From Oscillospiraceae bacterium (GTDB taxonomy: Bacteria; Bacillota; Clostridia; Oscillospirales; Ruminococcaceae): a stretch of 64,000 nucleotides of DNA. A model generated the notes under the pieces. The model did not search any database and was not told the origin of the DNA. It saw nothing but the letters and a program-made list of their open reading frames with translations. The position numbers and the translations under genes are program-made. Below are positions 52,955-63,115 of this stretch, in pieces (positions within the stretch are counted from its first letter, which is position 1; each line of letters opens with the position of its first letter). Location of the stretch: assembly GCA_016281125.1 (NCBI GenBank), contig JAEEIA010000052.1, forward strand, positions 43,353 through 107,352. Reading direction: 5' to 3'.

Positions 52955-53081
52955 GGGACAAAGTATGTTAAATTCGTTTTTTTATCCGCGGAATTATATC
53001 CAAAAAAAGCAGTTCCATTTGACTGAAATGCATCAATGCAACAAAAACCGCAGGACATCGGATGAAATCTGCTGCGGCCAC

Positions 53082-53111
53082 TTGACCGCAGCAATCGGGG
53101 TATGTTATAAT
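53082..53111 (+). promoter_or_regulatory. Promoter of the BY-kinase gene
   Basis: TTGACC (53082-53087) and TATAAT (53106-53111), 18-bp spacer, 75 bases before the start codon. Confidence 0.7.
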
Positions 53112-53186
53112 TCTGTTAAACCTGAACCGGATCTGCTCCGGCAGAGCAGAACGGTTGACGAACAATCAGAAAGGATCCATACCCTC

Positions 53187-54713
53187 ATGAACGAAAACTA
53201 TTCTGTCAGGGATATTATCACGCTTCTGATGAATCATATCTGCCTGATTATTGTTTTCTCGATTCTCGGTGCGGCAGCCGGATACGGCATTTCAAAGTAT
53301 GTTCTTCCGCTGAAATACGCTTCTCATATCACGATGTATGTGCAGAGCTATACCGATATTTCAGAGAATGAAGACTATATCAAAAATATCAGCTATGCCA
53401 AGCAGCTTGTGAACACCTACATCGAAGTGCTGAAGGATGATACGGTCATTGATGCAGTCGGCGAACAGCTTGCCGGGCAGTTTGACCGGAGCACACTTGC
53501 AGAGAATTTCGTCCTCAGCGGTGACGGCAAAATCGCATCCGCTTCGATCCGGAACTGTCTTTCCATTTCTTCTGTCGCGGATACGTCCGCCATTAAGGTG
53601 ACAGCAGTCGCCAATAATCCGGAGGTCGCCGCCTTTATCTGCAATTCGCTCACAAAGGTTGCACCGGAGTATATGATGGAAGCAGTCGGCGTCGGTTCCA
53701 TCAATACGATCGGTACCGCGAAAACGAATCACAGCCCTGTCGCGCCGCACATTTCCAAGAACACTGTGACCGGCGGTGCAGCCGGCTTCCTGCTGATCGT
53801 ATGCTGCATTTTCATGATTGACTTCTTTGACAACACGGTCAAGGATTCCGAAACGCTGAAAAATAAGTATCAGAAGGCAATCATCGGTGAAATTCAGCAA
53901 TTTGAAACGGATGAAAAGAAAAAGCGGAAGAATTCCGGCGGAACAGCGCATTTCAAGCTGACAGACCGGGACATTCCGTTCAATATCGTAGAAAGCTATA
54001 AGTCCATCAGAACCAATGTGACGTTTTCTCTTTCCACAAACGAGAAGTCGGTTTTTGCCGTATCATCTGCAAATCCCGGCGAAGGTGTATCCACAGCCAC
54101 TGCCAATATTGCCATTGCAATGGCACAGAGCGGCAGCAAGGTACTCCTGATTGATGCGGATATGCGCCAGTCAATCCAGCATGAAATTTTCGGGCTGAAG
54201 AACCGGGAAGGTCTGTCCGCAGTGCTTGGAAAAATGAAGCAGCCGGATAAATGCATTCAGAAAAATGTGTTGGAAAACCTGGACGTTATGACGGCAGGCC
54301 CCGTTCCGCCCAATCCCTCTGAGCTGCTCGGCTCCGAGCAGATGGCAGTTCTGCTGAACGAACTGAGCAGCCAATACAGCATCATCATCATGGATACGCC
54401 GCCTGTCAATGTCGTGACCGATGCACTGGAGCTTGCAAAGTGTGTTTCCGGTATCATTTTGGTTGTGCGCTACGGTGTTACCACGGATGATGACCTGACA
54501 ACGGCAGGCAAGAGAATCGAGGCTGCCAAGATGAATATGCTCGGCTTTATCCTGAACGGCATGAAGCATAAACAGCGCAAAGGGTATTATTCCCGAAATC
54601 AGCGGAGCGGCCGGTATTACTACAAGAAAAGCAGCGGAAATGACTACGGATATTACGGCGCGAAACCGGAGCCGGATTCTTCCAAGCAGAAAAAGGGATC
54701 CCCGACAGCGTGA
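53187..54713 (+). CDS. Wzz-BY-kinase fusion with Walker A lysine replaced
   Basis: A 508-residue polysaccharide co-polymerase fused to a bacterial tyrosine kinase. Wzz-type membrane helices are at about 15-38 and 190-212. The kinase domain has Walker A' VLLIDADMR and Walker B IIIMDTPP, and the tail is tyrosine-rich (KGYYSRNQRSGRYYYKK ... YGYYG). The Walker A loop reads PGEGVST where PGEGKST is expected; GTA differs from either Lys codon by at least two bases, so a single sequencing error does not explain it. It would control chain length of the adjacent polysaccharide. The start at 53187 has AAAGGA upstream. Confidence 0.85.
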   Translation: MNENYSVRDIITLLMNHICLIIVFSILGAAAGYGISKYVLPLKYASHITMYVQSYTDISENEDYIKNISYAKQLVNTYIEVLKDDTVIDAVGEQLAGQFDRSTLAENFVLSGDGKIASASIRNCLSISSVADTSAIKVTAVANNPEVAAFICNSLTKVAPEYMMEAVGVGSINTIGTAKTNHSPVAPHISKNTVTGGAAGFLLIVCCIFMIDFFDNTVKDSETLKNKYQKAIIGEIQQFETDEKKKRKNSGGTAHFKLTDRDIPFNIVESYKSIRTNVTFSLSTNEKSVFAVSSANPGEGVSTATANIAIAMAQSGSKVLLIDADMRQSIQHEIFGLKNREGLSAVLGKMKQPDKCIQKNVLENLDVMTAGPVPPNPSELLGSEQMAVLLNELSSQYSIIIMDTPPVNVVTDALELAKCVSGIILVVRYGVTTDDDLTTAGKRIEAAKMNMLGFILNGMKHKQRKGYYSRNQRSGRYYYKKSSGNDYGYYGAKPEPDSSKQKKGSPTA

Positions 54714-54740
54714 TACCGCTTTATCTGTAAATACAAACAA

Positions 54741-54769
54741 GGGGACGCCCTCTGTCGCAGGGCGTCCCC
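54741..54769. terminator. Bidirectional terminator after the BY-kinase gene
   Basis: A perfect 11-bp stem GGGGACGCCCT / AGGGCGTCCCC between convergent genes. Confidence 0.75.
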
Positions 54770-54803
54770 TCAGTTTATCATTCAAAACGTTCCTCCGGCG
54801 GAT

Positions 54804-57593
54804 TCATTTGCGTGACAGAATCCCCGCAAGTGTTTTCAGCAGCAGCTCCGCGTCAATGGGCTTTGCGATATGCGCCTGCATTCCTGCTGCGATTGCTGCA
54901 TCCGCATCCTCCTTGAACGCATTGGCTGTCATGGCCAGAATCGGCACCTCTGCAAGTGCTTTGTTTTCGAGAGCCCGGATTTTCCCGGCCGCCGTATAGC
55001 CGTCCATCACCGGCATCTGAATATCCATGAGCACTGCGTCATAATATCCGTCTGCGGAACCGGAAACCATGTCAAGTGCAATCTGTCCGTTTTCGGCAGT
55101 TTCCACCGCGTAACCCGCCTGCGTCAGAATCATATTCACGATTTCCATATTGATCGCATTGTCCTCAACAAGCAGCAGGCGCTTTCCGGATGTGTCAAAC
55201 GGTTCTTCCGCTTCATCCGCATTCGCGTCCGCCTGTTCCAGATCGGATGCATCTGCAAGCTGAAAACGGAGGCGCAGTATGATCTCCGTGCCGCAGTCCG
55301 GCTCTGTCAGCACCTCAATCGTACCGTCCATGAGCTCGATGATGCTTTTGGAAATGGAAAGTCCGAGCCCGGTTCCCTCGATTCCGCTGACCGTGGAATT
55401 CCGCTCACGTTCAAAGGGGCGGAACATCTTCTCCGCAAACTCCTTTGACATGCCGATGCCGGTATCCGCAATCCGGATCTCATAGGCGCCGGTGCCGCTG
55501 TCCGCGCATTCCGTCTGCACGGCCGAAGCGGTGATGCGGCCGCCCTCCGGTGTGAATTTGTAGGCGTTGTTCAGCAGATTGATCAGAACGCGGTTCAGGT
55601 TTTTTACATCACACAGCACATAACGGTCTCTGATCTGACCGGTCTGAATCTCAAACTGCATGTTCTTCTGATTCATCTGCGCCTCAAACAGATCATAGAG
55701 ATCCCGGAAAATGCCGCAGAGATCCGCCGGGATGATCTCCAGCTCCATTCTTCCGTTCTCGATCCGGCTCATCTCCAGAATATCGTTGATCAGTGTGAGC
55801 AGATGCTGGTTTGAACGGTCGATCTTGACAAGATAATTGTGCAGCTCCGCAGACGCAGGCTCCTTCAGTGCCAGCTTCGTGTAGCCGATAATCGCATTCA
55901 TCGGCGTGCGGATATCATGCGACATATTGAACAGGAATCGGCTCTTGGCTTTGTTGCCCTCCAGCGCACGGATTTTTTCGTGTTCGGCCGCTTCCTGATT
56001 TTTCCGCACGAGATTCTGCACATAGATCATAATGATCAGTCCCGTGAACACAATCGCCAGCAGGACGATGCCGCCCGCGGCGAGCGAATGATGCGCTTCT
56101 TCAATGCTGTTCTTTGCAGCAATGCGCTTGGCGAGCCACAGAAAAGCGGAATAGAGCAGCAGCGCGAAGAGCACGACGCCGGAGGTCACGATGCCGCTGT
56201 ATTCGATGATCGTGCTGCGCGTGATCGTCCGCCAGTAAAAAACGAATCCGAGCAGGCACCAGAATGAGAGCAGCAGAAACGCCTCGCTGCCCATTGCCTC
56301 CATCGCAGTCAGTCTTGGAACAAGCTGCACGATCACGAAAACGACGGAAACCGCAGTGCCGGCAAACCCGGTGAGCTGCACCTTCCGGATGTTCTCTTTT
56401 CTTGCGATTTTACAGGCAGCCGCTGAGGTATAGCCGAAGCCGACAATTGCGCCGAATGAGGTCAGATCGACAAACCAGCTCAGCGTGTTTCTTCCGAAGA
56501 GCGCCAGCGTGATCGAAAAGATCATGATGAACAGCGTGCTGTATGCCGTCTTGGAAAACAGATCGGTCAGGATTCTGTCCTCTGCCATGGCTGACAGCAC
56601 ACGGATCGTGGCGCGGTACCCGCCGATGATGCCGGTGAGAACGCCTGCCAGTGCCGTAATGCCGATCAGCATCAATCCCGGCTGCCCCATGATTGTGCGC
56701 GCGGCATAAAAGGTCGGGACGGCCTCTGTGTAGGACAGCTGCCCGAGCGAGGAAATATAGTCCTGCCAGCTCGCGTAGCCGTCCGGAACGGAGGAAACGC
56801 CGACAATCGCCATGGATGTGTAGGCAAGTGCGGCAACAATGATCGCAATGAACAGAATGCGCCGGGTTTTCCCGATGGGAAACCGGAAGTTGACGGTATC
56901 AAAGGCGGTCACGTCAAAGCCGACAAATGCCCAGGGCGCCAGAAAGACGATGCTGTATATGCCGTAGAGGGGGGAGATGTTCTGTGTGCCGAAATCGCCG
57001 AGCGCATGTGCGGAAACGGCGTGCGGGATGCAGAGCAGCGCTGTGATAAAAATCCCGATTACCATGATGACGGCGAGTACCGTGTGAATTTTGTGCAGAA
57101 TCCGCCGGGCAAATATGAACAGCAGACCGATGCCTGCCAGCGCGCTGACGGACACAAGAATCTCCCCGATGTCGATCCTGTTGCCGGAAACCGTGTAGGC
57201 AATGCCCGTCTGGACGGAATCGCCGAGTATGGTGCGCAGCACGACAAACATCGCCGTGCCGTTCAGAAAAACGATTGTGAGGTAGGAAAGACAGAGAAAC
57301 CATGAGCTGATGAAAGCATGGTCGCGCCCGAAGACCTCCTTTGTGTAGGAATAAACGCCGCCCGGCCCGGGGCTCCGCTGCATCAGAAAGGCAAAGTTAA
57401 AGCCGATCACCAGCATGACCAGCGTGCCGGCCGTCATTGCGATAATTGTACCCGCAGGGCCTGCGACAGGCAGGAACGTCGTGCCAGGCATGACAAACGC
57501 GCCCCATCCGACCATGCAGCCGAATGCCATCGCCCAGACATCCAGCTGTGAAAGATACGGCTTTGCCGCTGCCGTGCCTGTTGGATTCTTCAT
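54804..57593 (-). CDS. APC permease-histidine kinase-receiver fusion
   Basis: A 929-residue fusion. Residues 1-460 form an APC-superfamily amino acid/polyamine permease (GWGAFVMPGTTFLPVAGPAG near 29-48, then about 11-12 helices), and further helices run to about 535. A histidine kinase core follows: H-box FNMSHDIRTPMNAIIG near 563, N-box LINLLNNAYKFT, then DTGIGM and GTGLGLSI. The C-terminal receiver has phospho-Asp in AVLMDIQMPVMDGY. Fusion of a transporter to a kinase recalls CbrA (an SLC5 fusion), but with an APC module. It presumably couples substrate binding or flux to phosphorelay. Confidence 0.87.
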   Translation of the reverse strand: MKNPTGTAAAKPYLSQLDVWAMAFGCMVGWGAFVMPGTTFLPVAGPAGTIIAMTAGTLVMLVIGFNFAFLMQRSPGPGGVYSYTKEVFGRDHAFISSWFLCLSYLTIVFLNGTAMFVVLRTILGDSVQTGIAYTVSGNRIDIGEILVSVSALAGIGLLFIFARRILHKIHTVLAVIMVIGIFITALLCIPHAVSAHALGDFGTQNISPLYGIYSIVFLAPWAFVGFDVTAFDTVNFRFPIGKTRRILFIAIIVAALAYTSMAIVGVSSVPDGYASWQDYISSLGQLSYTEAVPTFYAARTIMGQPGLMLIGITALAGVLTGIIGGYRATIRVLSAMAEDRILTDLFSKTAYSTLFIMIFSITLALFGRNTLSWFVDLTSFGAIVGFGYTSAAACKIARKENIRKVQLTGFAGTAVSVVFVIVQLVPRLTAMEAMGSEAFLLLSFWCLLGFVFYWRTITRSTIIEYSGIVTSGVVLFALLLYSAFLWLAKRIAAKNSIEEAHHSLAAGGIVLLAIVFTGLIIMIYVQNLVRKNQEAAEHEKIRALEGNKAKSRFLFNMSHDIRTPMNAIIGYTKLALKEPASAELHNYLVKIDRSNQHLLTLINDILEMSRIENGRMELEIIPADLCGIFRDLYDLFEAQMNQKNMQFEIQTGQIRDRYVLCDVKNLNRVLINLLNNAYKFTPEGGRITASAVQTECADSGTGAYEIRIADTGIGMSKEFAEKMFRPFERERNSTVSGIEGTGLGLSISKSIIELMDGTIEVLTEPDCGTEIILRLRFQLADASDLEQADANADEAEEPFDTSGKRLLLVEDNAINMEIVNMILTQAGYAVETAENGQIALDMVSGSADGYYDAVLMDIQMPVMDGYTAAGKIRALENKALAEVPILAMTANAFKEDADAAIAAGMQAHIAKPIDAELLLKTLAGILSRK

Positions 57594-57609
57594 ATTCTGT
57601 CATCTCCTT

Positions 57610-60537
57610 TCACCGGTTCTGCTCTGCTTCCCAGATCAGCTCCTCCAGTGTCCGGCTGAGCCGCTCCGGCTCCACCGGCTTGGAAAGATGCGCATTCATG
57701 CCGACCTGGAGCGAGCGCTGTACGTCCTCGTCAAAGGCATTCGCTGTCATGGCGATGATCGGAACCGTTTTGGCGTCAGTTCTGTCAAGCGCACGGATCG
57801 CCGCCGCTGCCGCCAGACCGTCCATCTCCGGCATCCGCACGTCCATGAGCACCGCATCATAATATCCCGCAGGTGATTCCGAGTATTTTTCCAGCGCGAT
57901 TCTGCCGTTTTCGGCATGATCGGTTTCTGCACCCATCAGCCGGAGCAGCTCCCGCATGATCTCTGCATTGATCAGCACATCCTCCGCCAGCAGGATATGT
58001 CTGCCGTGCAGATCCGCCCGCTGCTTATCCTTTGCAAACTGAAGATTGTTTCTGCGGGCGATCCGCTCAAATTCGTCAATCACATTGGAGGCGAACAGCG
58101 GTTTGGCCAGAAAGCCGTCCACGCCGGCCTTCGGGGCATCGTCCATGATGTCGTCCCAGTTGAAGGCGGTCAGAATAATGATGATCGTTTCATTGCTGAA
58201 CCGGCTGCGGATCTCCTGCGCGAGCGCAATGCCGTCCTTGTCAGGCATCTTCCAGTCCAGCAGCACAAGATGGTAGGGATCGGAGCATTGCTGCCGTTCC
58301 TCCAGCAGACGGAGCGCTTCTTCTCCGCTCAGACAGATATCGGCATGAATTCCAGCCTCCTCCAGCACGAGCCTTGCATGCTCTGCTGCGACCGTATCGT
58401 CGTCCACGACCAGTACGCGCAGATCCTTCGGGTCAATCACAACACCCTCCGTATAGCTGTGCTGACAGTTTTTCAGCGTCACGACAACAGTGAATTCTGT
58501 GCCGACACCCTTCTCAGACTTGACGGAAATTGTACCGTTCATCAGATCAAGAATGCTCTTTGCAATGGCCATGCCAAGACCGGTGCTGCCGTACTTGCTG
58601 CTGCGGCTGCTGTTTTCCTGCGCAAAGGTATCAAAGATTTTCGGCAGGAACGCCGCATCCATGCCGATGCCGGTATCCCGGATCGTGAAGCGGATCGTGG
58701 ACTGGTCGGCAAATGCCGCTGTGCGCTCCACCGCAAGTGTGATGCTGCCGGGCGCGTCGGTAAACTTCACCGCATTGCTGAGAATGTTGATCAGCACCTG
58801 CTTGAGCTTCATGTCATCGCCGATATAGTAATCGGAAACGCCGCCGATCACGCGGCATTCATAGTCCAGCCCCTTGTCACTGCACTGCGTTTTGACCATG
58901 ACATTGATCTGCTCCAGCATGGCGCGGAAGGAAAACTCTTCCTTCCGCAGCACCATTCTGCCGGATTCGATGCGGCTCATATCCAGAATGTCATTGATGA
59001 GCAGAAGCAGGTGCCTAGCGCTGCTCCCGATCTGCTCCAGGTATTCCTTCGTTTCGGGATCCAGCCCGCCCTTTCGCAGTGCAAGGCTGTCCAGCCCGAT
59101 GATCGCATTCATCGGCGTGCGGATCTCATGGCTCATGTTTGAGAGGAATACCGTCTTGGCATTGTTGGCTTCCTCTGCTGCGCGGAGCGCCTCGCGCAGT
59201 GCCTGATTCCGCATCATGGCTTCACGGAACTCGCTGTCAATATCAGTCAGACCGAGGCCGACCGCATGGACAATCCCGTCATCGCGGTCCTGGGCATGGC
59301 GCACACCGGCTAGGCGGATCATTTCATAGTAATCCTTTCCGCCGCGGTGTACGAGATACCGGTAGGCAATGATCGGGCGTTCTGCGAGCCCTCTGCGGAT
59401 ATTCTCTGGGTCGATGAACCGCAGGAAGCCTTCGCGGTAATCCTTGTCCACGGAGTGCTCCGCATACCAGCGGAACCGTTCCAGATACGGAAAATGCACG
59501 CCCTCTGCGGTTTGCTCCGGATCCGAATGATCGGCGCGGTAGCAGACGCCGTCATCGGCATCCAGGTCAATGTGGTAAACACTGCGGTAATCCGAAGCAA
59601 GCGCCGTGATCATTCTGTCCTGCTGCTCCCGCTGGCTCTCTTCCTGCAAGAGCTGCTCCTGAAGCGCGTTCCGGTCCTCCGTTTCCCGCTGACGTGCGCG
59701 GACCTCCCCGTCAATATCCCGGAAGCCGAGCATAACGCCCATGCGGTTCTCCGGCATTCTGATCTTTCCGAAGTCGATCCGGTAATACCGCTTTTCATTT
59801 TCAAACTGCCGCAGGAAGGTCACGGAATACTGCTCCTTTTCCTGAAGCTCACGGACAATGCGCGGCAGAGAGATTTCCTCCATCAGGCGTTCCTGATCCT
59901 CCGGCGCGACCACTGTCCGGATGTACTCCACCTGCGTTTCCGTATAGGTGGCGCGGTTCAGCGCGTTCATGATCGGTTCCGCATGAACGCTCTCGCCGCT
60001 GAGGTCGCCGTGATAGAGCGAGCAGCGCTCTGTTTCCACGTCGTTGATCAGCCAGACCGTGTTGTAGGAATTGGTCAGCGTATCAATGACGGCATCGCGG
60101 ACCGCACTGACGCGCTCCGCCTGAAGCCGCTTTTCGGTAATGTCCGAGATAAAGACATAGTAGAGCCCGCCGTAGAATGCCGTTTCGCTGAAATGCGTGT
60201 GGATATCCACCCAGCGAACGACGCCGTCCTTGCGGATGATGCGGTATTTCGCGTAAGCAAGGCCGTCCTCGCTGCTTTTTGTCTGTGAGGAAACGGCCGC
60301 AGCGACTGCGGCATAATCATCCGGGTGGATCATGCCGCGCACAGTGTTTCCGGTCAGGCGTTCCAGCTCCTCCGCTGTTGCACAGCCAAAGATCTTGCAC
60401 ACCTCGGCATTGGCATAGAGCAGGGAATTATCCCCGTCCCGCCGGCAGATCAGGAAGCCGCCGGGCATATACTGCCCCAGCTCCTTGACAACTTCGATGG
60501 TTTGCGCATTCAGTGCGAATTCTTCTCCGAAAACCAT
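57610..60537 (-). CDS. PAS-containing hybrid histidine kinase with two receivers
   Basis: A 975-residue soluble-looking kinase without transmembrane helices. PAS-type sensor regions span about 15-150, with weaker PAS-like regions to 440. The H-box is LSNMSHEIRTPMNAIIG near 478, with a full HATPase domain (NILSNAVKFT, DTGIGM, GSTGLGMAI). Receiver 1 (VLVVDDD ... LLDWKMPDKDG) and receiver 2 (ILLAEDV ... VLMDVRMPEMDG) end the protein. Start 60537 follows CGGAGG by 6 bases. The HPt protein encoded upstream is a likely phosphate acceptor. The 60538-60699 gap holds only a weak hairpin. Confidence 0.87.
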   Translation of the reverse strand: MVFGEEFALNAQTIEVVKELGQYMPGGFLICRRDGDNSLLYANAEVCKIFGCATAEELERLTGNTVRGMIHPDDYAAVAAAVSSQTKSSEDGLAYAKYRIIRKDGVVRWVDIHTHFSETAFYGGLYYVFISDITEKRLQAERVSAVRDAVIDTLTNSYNTVWLINDVETERCSLYHGDLSGESVHAEPIMNALNRATYTETQVEYIRTVVAPEDQERLMEEISLPRIVRELQEKEQYSVTFLRQFENEKRYYRIDFGKIRMPENRMGVMLGFRDIDGEVRARQRETEDRNALQEQLLQEESQREQQDRMITALASDYRSVYHIDLDADDGVCYRADHSDPEQTAEGVHFPYLERFRWYAEHSVDKDYREGFLRFIDPENIRRGLAERPIIAYRYLVHRGGKDYYEMIRLAGVRHAQDRDDGIVHAVGLGLTDIDSEFREAMMRNQALREALRAAEEANNAKTVFLSNMSHEIRTPMNAIIGLDSLALRKGGLDPETKEYLEQIGSSARHLLLLINDILDMSRIESGRMVLRKEEFSFRAMLEQINVMVKTQCSDKGLDYECRVIGGVSDYYIGDDMKLKQVLINILSNAVKFTDAPGSITLAVERTAAFADQSTIRFTIRDTGIGMDAAFLPKIFDTFAQENSSRSSKYGSTGLGMAIAKSILDLMNGTISVKSEKGVGTEFTVVVTLKNCQHSYTEGVVIDPKDLRVLVVDDDTVAAEHARLVLEEAGIHADICLSGEEALRLLEERQQCSDPYHLVLLDWKMPDKDGIALAQEIRSRFSNETIIIILTAFNWDDIMDDAPKAGVDGFLAKPLFASNVIDEFERIARRNNLQFAKDKQRADLHGRHILLAEDVLINAEIMRELLRLMGAETDHAENGRIALEKYSESPAGYYDAVLMDVRMPEMDGLAAAAAIRALDRTDAKTVPIIAMTANAFDEDVQRSLQVGMNAHLSKPVEPERLSRTLEELIWEAEQNR

Positions 60538-60699
60538 ATTGACCTCCGTTTCCGCAGCTGCACAGCAGTCTGTTTCCCGAAAAAACAAACGGATCCCCAG
60601 GCAGCCGCAGACGATCCGGCTGCACGATTTGCAACGTCCTGATCTGTCAATGGTCCGGGAATCCGTATCCGTTATTATCTTTTTGCGTTTCCTTGCAGC

Positions 60700-61035
60700 T
60701 CACAGGCCGCAGAGCCGCGCAAACTGCGCAGCCGCCTCCTCCATGAGCGCAGAATAATCCGTGTCTGTCCTGCTGCGAAGAAGCTCTGTCATTTCGCTGA
60801 CCGGCTTTGTCAGCGGCGTCAGCGAGAGGTTTGCATACATGCCCTTCAGTGCATGGGCAGTTTCAAATGCTGCGGCGTAATCCTTTGCTGCAAGCTGCTC
60901 TGAAAGCAGCGAAAGCCTGTGATCCTCTGACGCCTTTCTGACGAGCATCAGGTAGAAGTCCTCCTTGTTCATGCAGCGTGCAAGCCCGTCATCCACGTCT
61001 GCACCGAACGCCCGCAGTGTTTCAACAGTCATCAT
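60700..61035 (-). CDS. HPt phosphotransfer protein
   Basis: A 111-residue four-helix HPt domain. The phosphorylatable His lies in ETAHALKGMYANL near residue 54, with the conserved Lys and Gly after it. It is 4 bases after the EAL gene and upstream of the two hybrid kinases, so it probably relays phosphate among their receivers and that of the REC-EAL protein. Confidence 0.87.
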   Translation of the reverse strand: MMTVETLRAFGADVDDGLARCMNKEDFYLMLVRKASEDHRLSLLSEQLAAKDYAAAFETAHALKGMYANLSLTPLTKPVSEMTELLRSRTDTDYSALMEEAAAQFARLCGL

Positions 61036-61039
61036 GCGC

Positions 61040-62734
61040 TCACACTCCGATCTCTGTTCTGATCAGCGCGGAAAAATCTTCCGCGGACAGCGGCTTTGAA
61101 AAATAGTATCCCTGAATAATATCGCAGCCCAGTTCTTTCAGCAGCTCCATCTGCTCCTTCGTTTCGACACCTTCCGCAATGACCGGCACGTTCAGCAGCC
61201 TTGCAATCTCAATCATGATTCCGACCAGGCGGCAGTCCTTTTTGTTCCCGCAGATGTTCCTGATAAAATGCATGTCCAGCTTCAGTGCGTCAATCGGCAG
61301 CGACGTCAGCATATTGAGCGAGGAGTAGCCGCTGCCGAAATCATCCATCTCGATCTTATAGCCCTGCTCGCGCAGTCGGATGACCGTGTCAATGATCTGT
61401 CTGGAATCATCCGTGTATGCAGACTCTGTGATTTCCAGCAGGAGCTTTTCATTTTCAAGCCCGTTTCTGCTTGTGATTTCGCTCAGAATCTTTCCGAGCA
61501 TCGGATTAAAGGCATCCACTCTCGAAACATTGACCGATACCGGAATATCAACACCGTATTCCGTTTTCCACTGCCGGATCTGTGCAGCCGCATAATTCCA
61601 CACATATCTGTCCAGCTTCTGGATGAGGCCGTTGTTCTCAAACAGCGGAATAAACACATCCGGCCCGATTGCGCCGTATTCCGGGTGATGCCACCGCGTC
61701 AGTGCCTCCGCGCTGACAAGCCTCGGTGTTCCGTCGCAGATGCAGTATTTCGGCTGATAGAACACCCGGAACTGCCCCTCCGCAAGCGCCTTGTCCATAT
61801 CCTCGAGCAGCCGTTCCGAATACAGCTCTTTGCTGTGCAGCTCCGCGTTATAGAATGCAAAGCAGGTCGTATAGCTGTTGCGGAGCTTCTGACAGGTCAG
61901 CGCCGCACGGTCAAAGCGCTGTTCCATGTCCAGTCCGCTGCCGTCGTCGGAATAAATGCCCATGCGAATGCTGATCTTGCAGTCGCCCAGACTGCCGGAA
62001 AGTCCGGTGATGTACTGCGGCAGCTTTTCATGCAGATATTCCACATGCGGCAGATAGATTCCGAAGCAGTTATTGCTCAGACGGCAGGCCAGTCCGCCGG
62101 TTCGGCTGACGATCTCATGGACGCGCGTGCCGATCTCTTTCAGAATCGAGTTTCCGAAGGCTTTTCCGTAGAGCTCGTTGATGATATGGAACCGGTTGAT
62201 GTCAAATACCAGCGCATCCATCGGGAGCTGGTCGTTCTGCTGATCCAGCCGCTTGCCGTACTGAAAAAAGAATTCCTTGTTAAACAGACCTGTCAGCTCA
62301 TCCCGTTCCGTTTCGTGAATGATGATGCTGTCCTCTGCCAGCTCAATCGAGTGCCGTACTCTGGCACGGATCACATCCGGTACATCATACGGCTTTGTGA
62401 TAAAATCTGCGGCGCCGAGCTGCAAGCTGGTGACCTCAGCTTCCTTTTCCGAAGTCAGCACAATGACCGGAATGCGCCGCAGTTCACTGTCCGCGCGGAT
62501 GATTTTCAGAAGGCTGTAACCGTCCAGCTCCGGCATGTGCAGATCCAGAATCACAAGAGAAAGCCGCATCTTCTCCTTCCGGATCAGATCCAGTGCGACA
62601 GCACCGTTTTCGGCGTAGATGACTTCATACAGATCCTGAAGCATCGCGCCGAGCATTTCCCGTTCGATGAATTCATCATCGACAATGAGTATCGTTCTGT
62701 GAAAGCCTTTTTGGCGTTCAAGCAGCTCCTGCAT
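61040..62734 (-). CDS. REC-GGDEF-EAL response regulator, probable c-di-GMP phosphodiesterase
   Basis: A 564-residue protein. The receiver (ILIVDDE, LVILDLHMPELDGY, TKP) is at about 14-130. A GGDEF-like domain at about 145-300 has the active-site loop degenerated to SNNCF, so no cyclase activity is expected. The EAL domain at about 310-560 keeps SAEALTRW, EITES, DDFGSGYSS and AEGVET, the residues for metal binding and hydrolysis of c-di-GMP. It is the first gene of the signalling operon, directly behind a consensus promoter. Confidence 0.9.
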   Translation of the reverse strand: MQELLERQKGFHRTILIVDDEFIEREMLGAMLQDLYEVIYAENGAVALDLIRKEKMRLSLVILDLHMPELDGYSLLKIIRADSELRRIPVIVLTSEKEAEVTSLQLGAADFITKPYDVPDVIRARVRHSIELAEDSIIIHETERDELTGLFNKEFFFQYGKRLDQQNDQLPMDALVFDINRFHIINELYGKAFGNSILKEIGTRVHEIVSRTGGLACRLSNNCFGIYLPHVEYLHEKLPQYITGLSGSLGDCKISIRMGIYSDDGSGLDMEQRFDRAALTCQKLRNSYTTCFAFYNAELHSKELYSERLLEDMDKALAEGQFRVFYQPKYCICDGTPRLVSAEALTRWHHPEYGAIGPDVFIPLFENNGLIQKLDRYVWNYAAAQIRQWKTEYGVDIPVSVNVSRVDAFNPMLGKILSEITSRNGLENEKLLLEITESAYTDDSRQIIDTVIRLREQGYKIEMDDFGSGYSSLNMLTSLPIDALKLDMHFIRNICGNKKDCRLVGIMIEIARLLNVPVIAEGVETKEQMELLKELGCDIIQGYYFSKPLSAEDFSALIRTEIGV

Positions 62735-62800
62735 ACGTCATCCCTCCGTTTCGTTTTCATATCTGACTGAAGCGGTGTTCGTCCGGCACTGTCTGTTTTC

Positions 62801-62829
62801 ATTATAATGTATTTCAGGGCACTTGTCAA
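62801..62829 (-). promoter_or_regulatory. Promoter of the signalling operon
   Basis: On the minus strand consensus TTGACA (62824-62829) and TATAAT (62801-62806), 17-bp spacer. The remaining stretch to 63115 shows no gene. Confidence 0.85.
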
Positions 62830-63115
62830 TGCTAAATATCTATATTATTCGTCAATAAAGAACAGGCATATGCAAAGGTGAAACACCGGATTCCATGCGC
62901 ATACGGTTCACGGAACTGACAAAGCGGAAAATCTCTTTTTCTGATTTGCCTGCCATTTTTTGCAGTGCGAAATACCGGATCTTTCCGCTGATATTTTCAC
63001 AAACTGTGCGCAACATAGTATCACGGAAGCAAACAAACGGAATGTCTGCAACAGGGCAGCCGTTCCGATTCCGGCTGCCTCATGCGCATTTGCGCAAGAA
63101 AAGGAGAGGTTTACC

